NCBI GenBank assembly: GCA_905221605.1
Contig: CAJNDS010000421.1
Coordinates: 10,001-74,000, forward strand
From: Symbiodinium natans
Lineage: Eukaryota > Sar > Dinophyceae > Suessiales > Symbiodiniaceae
Direction of reading: 5' to 3'
Length of the DNA stretch: 64,000 nucleotides
This document shows, in pieces, positions 57,501 to 64,000 of the stretch (its first letter is position 1; every line of letters begins with the position of its first letter). A program made the translations under genes and the position numbers. The notes under the pieces were generated by a model. It saw only the letters and a list, made by a program, of their open reading frames with translations. It did no database searches and was not told the DNA's origin.

Positions 57501-60500
57501 ATTCTCAGGCTCCTGCGTCCCCCCGCAACAATGGCTCAAGTGGGAGTGTCTGTGATCATGGACCAGCCCTTGTGACTCAGCTTGGCATGTCCATCTTTCG
57601 AGGCGTCCACCACTCGCCGGAGGTGCTGTCGTAGCACCGAGTCGCTGCTTTGTCCATGGAGATAGCTAGAACCTTGCTCAAATCCAGCACGTCGGGAATG
57701 GCTTCCGTGTTCAGCTATTAAGTCATATTCTTCCAGCAAGCCTGCATCCGATGGCCCATCAGTCTTCAAGGCTTGAGGCTGCGCAATTCCGAAGGACACT
57801 CCGCATCTCTGCGCACTCGCGTGGTAAAGCAATTCGGCCGCTGAACACTCCTTCCGGAAACTTGTGGTCATCAGCCAAATGAAGAACTCTTGCTGTGCAC
57901 AGTCAACAGGATAACCAAAGGGGTAACCTCAGGACTGGAGAGCGTCACGATACTGCAGGAACTTGATTTCGAAGCCAGTTTTAGGGAGTGCATAGTCAAA
58001 GAACTTCCTTGTCCGTCTTCTTGATGTCGTCTGATTGCCCGGCTGATCCAAGTAAGTCACCGTAACCACTGTGTCAATGCGGAACCAGGATGGCAATCCT
58101 GCTCAAGAAGCCGAAAGAACTTGCGAGCTTGCGTGTGCAAACTTCGAGTTCCTGCTGAGACGCCAATGATCTTCACGGAGCATTCGTGTTCGTATGCAAC
58201 GCCGCACCAGTTTCCTTGTCGTTCTGGTAGAGGGTGATGCGCGTGCCATGTTCCGGAACCCAGGATTCCTAGCGATGTCCAAACTCTCCACGTGGACTAA
58301 GATGAAAGCAAGCAGTCGCGAAGCGCGGGGAGGCATGGATGGCGTTGGTGTTGAATGCTGTCGCGGCTGATGTCGCAGCTAGGGCGCAGAGTGGCGATGG
58401 TGTTGAGCAAACAGTTGGGGTACTGAGTTCCGAGCAGTGACCCATGCGCTCCTATCACTGACGTGGGGAATCGTGGAAGCATTCGTGGCCAGGCTTTGAC
58501 TTCGATATTAATCAAAGTGGCGTTGCCGATTTGGCAAGTTTCCACAGTGAGAATCTCCGTCCGGGGCAGCTGATGTAGGCTCCATCGAATAAATGTGCTG
58601 TCATTGTGCAGCCCACTGTCTCGCGAACAATCTCCAGAACCTTCGACTTGTCGTGCGAAAGCCATGCGGACATGCCGCTGAACTCTGGATTTCGTCGGTC
58701 TGAATAAGTTTGAAGCTCTTGACTGCCGTGCACCTCATCAGAGAGCTTCAGGAGACGGGAAGCTCCGTGGTCGGATTGCCAGCGCAGAAGAGTCGAATCA
58801 ACTAGGTGTTAGCAATCTCGATCTTCCATGCACTTTTGCAGGCGCCGCGTTCTCCGCGAATTGCTTCAACATGAGAAACTTCTCCACGTCCCCAAAGATC
58901 GCAGGTATGAAGCCTCTTGACGAGTGACAGCATCAACCTCGACACAACGCGGCCCGAACGCTGCATTTCCGGCTTGTCTAGTCAGTTTCTGCCCTGGTCA
59001 ACGTGCAGGAAGCCGTCCGTAGTTGGGAAGCTTGTAGTGCTCCGCTGACAAGGTTGACAACGTTGCATCCAGCGCAAGAAAGACAGTGCTCCTGAAGTGG
59101 CGCCGCATCCATGAAGAGCCTCTACCTTGACTCGATCGCTAGATTCTGTGACCGTGTCCACGATGCTGCCCGCGGCGGATCTGAGATTGAGGGGCAAAGA
59201 GCGATGTCTCTCTCCACGTCATGCACGGGCGACAGGTCATTGATCATGTCCAGATCATGTCCATGCATTCCTTGATCGTGTTCACGAAAGAGCGGGCTTC
59301 CTCAAATAGACGGACGTCGCGTTTGATGTCGCGGAAGATACCGGTTGTAGATGGTTTTAGCATACCTCAGCATCCCGCGTAGTGAAGGTGGCCTTGTCCA
59401 TGATGAAGCAGACCGCTCCGACGAAGTTGCTCGAAAGATTTCCGATGGGCACCTAGGATGGGGAATTTTTCGACATTGAGTTCCTGGACCTGAAGTGCAC
59501 TGCCAAATCCTCGTTTCGAAGGGAAGCCTACAATGACTACGCGACGACCACGCAAGAAAGGCAAACTCATCATTGTGGAGGCTTCCCTGTAGTAGCAGGC
59601 TGCGGGTGCCGCGTCGGCTTTCGCGGAGTCCAAGAAGTGGGGAAAGACCCCACCAAGGAGGGGGTACTACCCTCTCCTTGTCACGTGGCCACCAGAAGCG
59701 AATCCGAGCGAACCTACAGGCGTTATGCGCGCCCTGGTTGGCGCACACCGAGCGAAAAGGGCCTTGCGTGCATAGCTTGGGCTGCTAAGATGGGTCACAA
59801 GGCCCAACCAGGGCCCCAAATGAGCAGCGTTTCCCTCGCGCCTGTCGGGCTCTCCCTCTGTCCGATTGGGAAATATCCAACGCACTTTGTAACAACAGAA
59901 CTCGGAGACCACGGGGTGTTGCTGCATACCGCTTATGCTTTTTTCTCGAGCAAGGAACTAATGAGCAAAAAAGCCACTACGTCGAAGCTTTCCCAATGAT
60001 CACTGTGGTCTTTGCTTCGGTTTGTTCACACGTACGCGTCGGTTCACAAAGCACGTGTCAAATAGGAGCAGGGTAACTCTCTTGTTTGGACGGGATGAAG
60101 CACAAACACGCCACAGGTCACAGACCAATACAGAGCATGCATGTCAAACAGGGCCGTGGTACATCTCCTTGTTCTTCGGGAGCACTTGGTGCACGAGCAC
60201 TCACACAGAGGACATGTCAAACAAGATTGGGGCAAGTCTCCTTAGGGTGGGGACGAGACGTAACTCTGGCACTCTTGGAGGCCTGGGGAGATCTTGAAGA
60301 TGCTGAGTGTTTTGGAGGGGTTGTTGAGTGGGACGAAAAACGACGGAAAAACGACTTGTGTTTCACAATGTTTCACAAATCGGCCCAAGCTGCACTAAGT
60401 TCACAATCGTTAGCTCGTTAGGCGTCGTGTTTGGTCGCCGTGTGTCTGTGTTGTCTCCTAAATGCCTAGGATGACATGGTCCCGAGACCGCTCTGGGCTT

Positions 60501-63247
60501 CAAAATAGCGTGATCTTGAAGCGCTTAGGGTCATTGTTGTATATCGAAGCTAAAGCTGAGACGGCTCCTATTGCGTTTCAAGAACAACTCCGTGCGGCGT
60601 GCAATCCTAAATCCTCGCAAATCTCGCCAGCACCGTGTTGCTAACGTTGCCAAATTTTTCCGGCAGCTTCCAGAGATTTCTCGGAAGGAATGCAATCGAA
60701 GGTCTCCAAGAGCAACTGCTCCGCAACGAAACAAGATTGACTTAGAAGTGAGCGATAGGGCAGCAGCCCAAACACAGTTTGAGCAATCTACACATGAGTC
60801 GTGCTCAATACCTGTACGGTACTTGCACTCAGGCTCATCATTGGTCTCAACTACGTGTTTGCGATTATCATCAACATGTTTCTCAGAGATATCAAGTTTC
60901 CTGAGACGTAGCTTGCAATGCAAGCAGCAGGTACAAGGATTTGTGGGCTGAGTGCGCAGTTTATTGGCGAGGAATGCAATGCATGCAGTTAAGGACTGGC
61001 ACTGAAGAAGCGAACATGATGGAGCGGAAGTTTAATACGCTAGGTGTCAGCATGTGGAGTCTGGCACTCCATGGCACCTTCATGGATGCAATTTCCGACC
61101 TCCTCGAGGATATGCGCGACTTGGAAAACCTGGAAGAAGGCCCCGGCTTGTGCACAAAGCGTAGGATGCAGCGCACCTCGCCCGAAGCGTGTGGTCGATT
61201 GTATTCGCCGGCTGTCAGGCGCGGGTGGCGGTTGGATACTGGCATGGTCCATGATTTTCGTTTTCTTCCTGTATGTCCTCCTGACAAACATCACCGTGAT
61301 GAACATGCTTATTGGGATCGTATGCGAGGTGGTCTCAGAGGTAAAGCTCAATGATGAGAAAAACACAGCCGTGGATTATTTGAAGAGGAACCTGAGAAAT
61401 TTGTTAATTGAGCTGGATGAAGACAACAACAACCAGCACCTCAGCGTCACAAGCAACCGTCGAATTCCATGTAGGCTTGTGCGCTGCCCGAGTGCTTGCT
61501 GCGCGTTTGAGTTTGAGATGTCGGCTTGAGGATTTCGAAGCGCGAGTTGAATGCGGCAACTCGGGCTCGAGATTGAGAAGATCACCTTGTGCTGGCACAG
61601 GTATTCAACGATAGCGAGAACCGTAGGGGGTTCTTGGAATTGGAGTGGACCATAGTGGACGAGTGGACCCATTTCAGACCTTTCAAGACTTGCCCATCGG
61701 AGACTCCTGCAAGATCCCTCAAGTGGGAGCTTTTCTTGTGACAGTCGTTGCTTCCTCGCTTGCGACTTTCCCTTTCTTTCTCGCTTGTGATTACTGAATG
61801 ATTCGCAGGTTGTTTTCCATCCTCTTCTTGCTCTTCCCCCCAACCCCCCCACCCCGTTCCCCCACCCCCGAGACGACCAGCCATGACAAGGCTTATCAGA
61901 AACCTTCAACTCTTCACATTCCAAACGTTTAAAACTCAACCAGTCCTAGAAGCACAAACCCCAAAAACCCCAAAACTTAAACTGAAACCCGAATCCCACA
62001 AACCATATCCGGAAATGACCCGGATAATGACCCTACTTCGAAACACAAAAAGCCGGAAGCCCCAAACCCTAGACTTCAAAAGGCAAGCCGTATGCGAGAG
62101 TGAGAGCCACGAAACTTCGAAGCCTGAAAGCGCACAGGAATTATGTAGTCGGGACAGTCTGCTTAGTTGGCATGCCGCCCTCCTCCGCAGTTCTTCTCCC
62201 CGCACTACCGGAAACGAAAGAGTGTTGGGACCCTCCATGAACACACTCCTTCATGATACCCTCATGTGCCCTCATGCTTTTCTGGTGAATCCACGACCCT
62301 TAAGGCCGGGAGCTCGCAGGCCTGAAGCTTCAAGGCAGAAGCCTTTAAACCTGAAGTTTTCCTGCTTTCCTGGTGCCTGACTCCTAGGCCTCAAAAAGGC
62401 CATGTGCGAGCGCAATGCATGCATCGCAAGATGACCGTTGCGTTCTTGCATGCCCCGAGCTTTCGGCCTGTGTGTTCTTCACGCATACTCCGTTTTGTTG
62501 CCTGCAAAATTTCGGGTGTCGCCGCAAGCTAGTCGCAAACATGCCAAGCAGACGAACCAGCGAACATCATTGCACGTGCGACTGCAGAAGGTCAAAACAC
62601 AGCATGAGTAACCGTTATCGTGCATTCATTTTCTCAGTTGACCTCACGCATAGCATTGTGACGGTGCACCATGTCTCGACTTCCGGTCAAAAACCGCGCT
62701 TGCTCTTGTTGTTTGTGTTTGCCGGCTTTGAGTTGGTAGCTCCCGGCAGATCAGGGGCTTCCCAATGACCCAGAAACTAAAATCGTAAAACGCTACATTG
62801 TCACCGCAAGTAAGAAGGACACCGCTGTGCAAAGGGTGGTCCAAGGCCTCGAAGCTACCTCGAGCTCGGGAAGTGCTGAAGGAGCTGGACGTGTTCCTTG
62901 TTGAAAAGACTTGAAAAGTTTTGAAAAGCTTCTTCATGCTCGGATCCAAAGTGTGGCAGTGCCTTCATCACTTGAATGCTTACTCAGGAACGTTGACAAC
63001 CTGATCGTGTTGACCGAACCACTCTTTGAACAAGATGCAGATGCTGGCCGAGAGCAAGAAGTGACGCGAGAAGAACTTCTGTTCCTCGGCACTTTGGCGT
63101 TGTAAGTGCCCCCACATCACATGATCCATCCGACCTCTGAGGAATGTGATTCTCGATATGCGGGGGGACCGCGACGTCAGAATGGAGGACATTGTCGAGT
63201 TGAGATGTGACATTCGACGCTTCGTCCACAGGCCAGGAAATAGTTAG
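54578..63247 (+). CDS. single-domain voltage-gated cation channel, multi-exon with 4.1-kb intron
   Basis: Six-helix voltage-gated cation channel of the Na/Ca-type family abundant in dinoflagellates. Exons: 54578-54671 (DVTNFYKTTGFWQAL, S1 start), GT-AG; 54777-about 54890 (AIYIGVDADNNNADT, CDHLFCLFFTL, S2); about 54985-55066 (FAAFEHKRNCLRDMW, FVFDSML, S3 start), GC-AG; 55407 onward (VILMVFETWILSIVLL); about 56245-56289 (RLSRLVRLLRSLP, S4 with spaced arginines), GA-AG; 56618-56694 (ELLTLVNGMRAASRAV), GA-AG of 4138 bases; 60833-60905 (LIIGLNYVFAIIINMF, S5); about 61014-61110 (FNTLGVSMWSLALHG, pore); about 61225-61420 (VLLTNITVMNMLIGIV, S6, then ELDEDNNNQ). C-terminal exons near 62840-62895, 62986-63095 (FEQDADAGREQEVT) and 63140-63247 (GDRDVRMEDIVELR), ending in TAG. 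The N-terminal exons and some joins are unresolved. Ion selectivity cannot be read with confidence. Confidence 0.87.
55095..55245. repeat. (GA)n/(GAGC)n purine tract in a channel intron
   Basis: AGAGAGAGAGAG, GCGAGCGAGCGAG and GAGAGAGCGAG units lie inside the GC-AG intron 55067-55406, between the two halves of S3. Frames through it are repeat translations. Confidence 0.95.
55540..55645 (+). other. coding-like stretch in the S3-S4 region of the channel
   Basis: The + frame reads RYLKFSEAYPLQACH and LNSEVDFYKKELSW. It sits between the S3 and S4 exons. It could be an exon of the extracellular S3-S4 loop or a fragment of something else; it is not recognised. Confidence 0.35.
57030..59660 (-). 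mobile_element. degenerate minus-strand element with polymerase-like fragments, inside the channel intron
   Basis: Minus-strand protein-like stretches follow one another with frame changes. 59630-59430: DSAKADAAPAACYY, RRVVIVGFPSKRGF. About 59340-59240: FRDIKRDVRLFEEA, RSFVNTIKECMDMI. About 59240-59060: LSPVHDVERDIA, PLNLRSAAGSIVDT. About 59045-59010: HYKLPNYGRL. About 58915-58830: FIPAIFGDVEKFLM, LKQFAENAAPAK. About 58800-58570: LLRWQSDHGASRLL, WLSHDKSKVLEIV, AHLFDGAYI. 57870-57700: ECSAAELLYHASAQ. About 57690-57600: VLDLSKVLAISMDK, CYDSTSGEWW. 57460-57400: RVLYIDDNVDCVTF. The YGRL and FDGAYI patterns remind me of uncharacterised polymerase/primase-like proteins in algal and dinoflagellate genomes; this is memory-based inference. 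Frame breaks mean a pseudogene, or one gene with many short introns. No terminal repeats were seen. Confidence 0.48.
60035..60250. repeat. decayed ~80-bp tandem repeat, about three units
   Basis: Units start with CGTGTCAAATAGG (60054), CATGTCAAACAGG (60138) and CATGTCAAACAAG (60214), each followed by a GTA/GCAA...CTCCTTGTT or CTCTCTTGTTT block. It lies in the 4.1-kb intron of the voltage-gated channel. Confidence 0.6.
61930..62075. repeat. C/A-rich asymmetric tract (ACCCCAAAA-like)
   Basis: Words such as CAAACCCCAAAAACC, GAAACCCGAATCCC and CCCCAAACCCTAGAC. It has the same character as the 26-kb tract, in an intron near the 3' end of the channel gene. Confidence 0.55.
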
Positions 63248-64000
63248 TGGCGCTGTTGTTGAAAAACGCCGTGCTCTACTTGGTCTGCATCGTATGTTTC
63301 ATGCACAAGTTTACAATTTAGTTTCGTTTTCTCGCTTACGCGGTTCGCAAGCTCACTGTAATAATAAGAAAGAACCGCGTGTACAGGCTAGTAATAATAT
63401 AATAAAAGCCCGCGCGTCGTTTCATTCCTTGCGTCTTTATTATATTATTAGCCCGTTATATTATTAAGGGAATAAAGGGGTGAATGTAATGCTTTCTGGT
63501 AATGATGCACTAGAAATAAGGCTTTGAGGCAGTAACAACAATGGTCTTATTTCTGGGTCTTGGAGATGAAGCTAAAAGACTTGAATGGTGGATTGACTTG
63601 CGAGCACCAGGATGATACAAAAGTCTTGTTTGGTGGGGTCCCGAGGGTGGGTTCTTAGTGGTCCTGTTCTTAATGGTGGATTTACCGAGAGATTAAGGTG
63701 TTCCTGTCACGTAGAAAGACTCATGATGGTACCAAGATAGGAAGGGAGAACGTGAACCCCTGGACCAAGATATGAGAGTTAGGGTCTCAAGGTGTGATGG
63801 GTGCGTCTCAGAAGTTAGGTTCCTTGTCAAGAGAGTTCCTGTCACGTAGAAAGGCTTGTGTCCAGAGAACCCCAAAGAACCTGTCGAATGAGGTGGAAAA
63901 TAAGGTCTCCATGATAGGTGGTTCAGGAAAGACCGCTCGAAAGGACCAAGATATGAGAGTTAGGGTCATTCTAGCGGTTAAGCCTTAATGGTACGGTTTC
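63248..64000. other. 3' flank with direct repeats and an AT-rich inverted repeat
   Basis: No gene seen. Direct repeats: TTCCTGTCACGTAGAAAG at 63702 and 63837; GGACCAAGATATGAGAGTTA at 63761 and 63945. An inverted repeat is listed separately. Confidence 0.6.
63387..63453. other. AT-rich inverted repeat (hairpin)
   Basis: TAATAATATAATAAA (63392-63406) is the exact reverse complement of TTTATTATATTATTA (63436-63450). The flanks GGCTA and TAGCC extend the pairing. The loop of about 29 bases is GC-richer (CCCGCGCGTCG). It could be the end of a small MITE-like element or a transcript hairpin. Confidence 0.72.

Overview
The window looks like nuclear DNA of a dinoflagellate, probably a Symbiodiniaceae/Suessiales-type alga; the species cannot be fixed from sequence alone. 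Coding information is split into short exons. The exon joins I could rebuild by protein homology use GT-AG, GC-AG and GA-AG introns, usually as ..AG|G(T/C/A)....AG|G.., which is typical of dinoflagellates. Simple-sequence DNA is abundant, and no bacterial operon structure, ribosome binding sites, rRNA, tRNA or CRISPR array was recognised. There is one 100-N assembly gap at 45513-45612, so this is a scaffold.

Layout. 0.2-7.7 kb: a polycystin/TRP-like cation channel on the + strand, with a 750-bp TG/CG alternating repeat and a duplicated segment in its introns. 7.9-11.8 kb: a simple-repeat block with GGAAG-type, GAGATA-type, a 2-kb degenerate 8-mer, and TTGCTG/CTG repeats. 11.8-23.8 kb: no recognised gene, a possible minus-strand gene at 14.7-16.1 kb, a decayed 30-bp minisatellite and a GC-rich composite satellite (16.9-18.0 kb). 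23.9-25.6 kb: a Ppx/GppA-like phosphatase. 26-28 kb: coding-like fragments. 29.2-31.1 kb: an FKBP-type prolyl isomerase. 31.6-32.7 kb: fragments of a multi-pass membrane protein. 33.8-36.7 kb: retroelement remnants in both orientations. 40.3-41.6 kb: a DHHC palmitoyltransferase with nearly every exon traceable. 42.9-45.9 kb: a 262-bp tandem repeat, more TG/CG repeat and the gap. 47-49 kb: a coiled-coil gene. 51.8-53.6 kb: unassigned exons. 54.6-63.25 kb: a single-domain voltage-gated cation channel. Its 4.1-kb intron carries a broken, minus-strand, polymerase-like element at 57.0-59.7 kb.

All five confidently recognised host genes lie on the + strand, in line with the unidirectional gene blocks known from dinoflagellates. 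They do not form an obvious pathway: two ion channels (membrane excitability or calcium signalling), an S-acyltransferase, a prolyl isomerase and a polyphosphate/pppGpp-type phosphatase. The least familiar items are the intronic minus-strand element, the wide use of non-canonical introns, and repeat families found at more than one place in the window. Exon borders were worked out by eye from reading-frame continuity and family similarity; no alignment or transcript was available.
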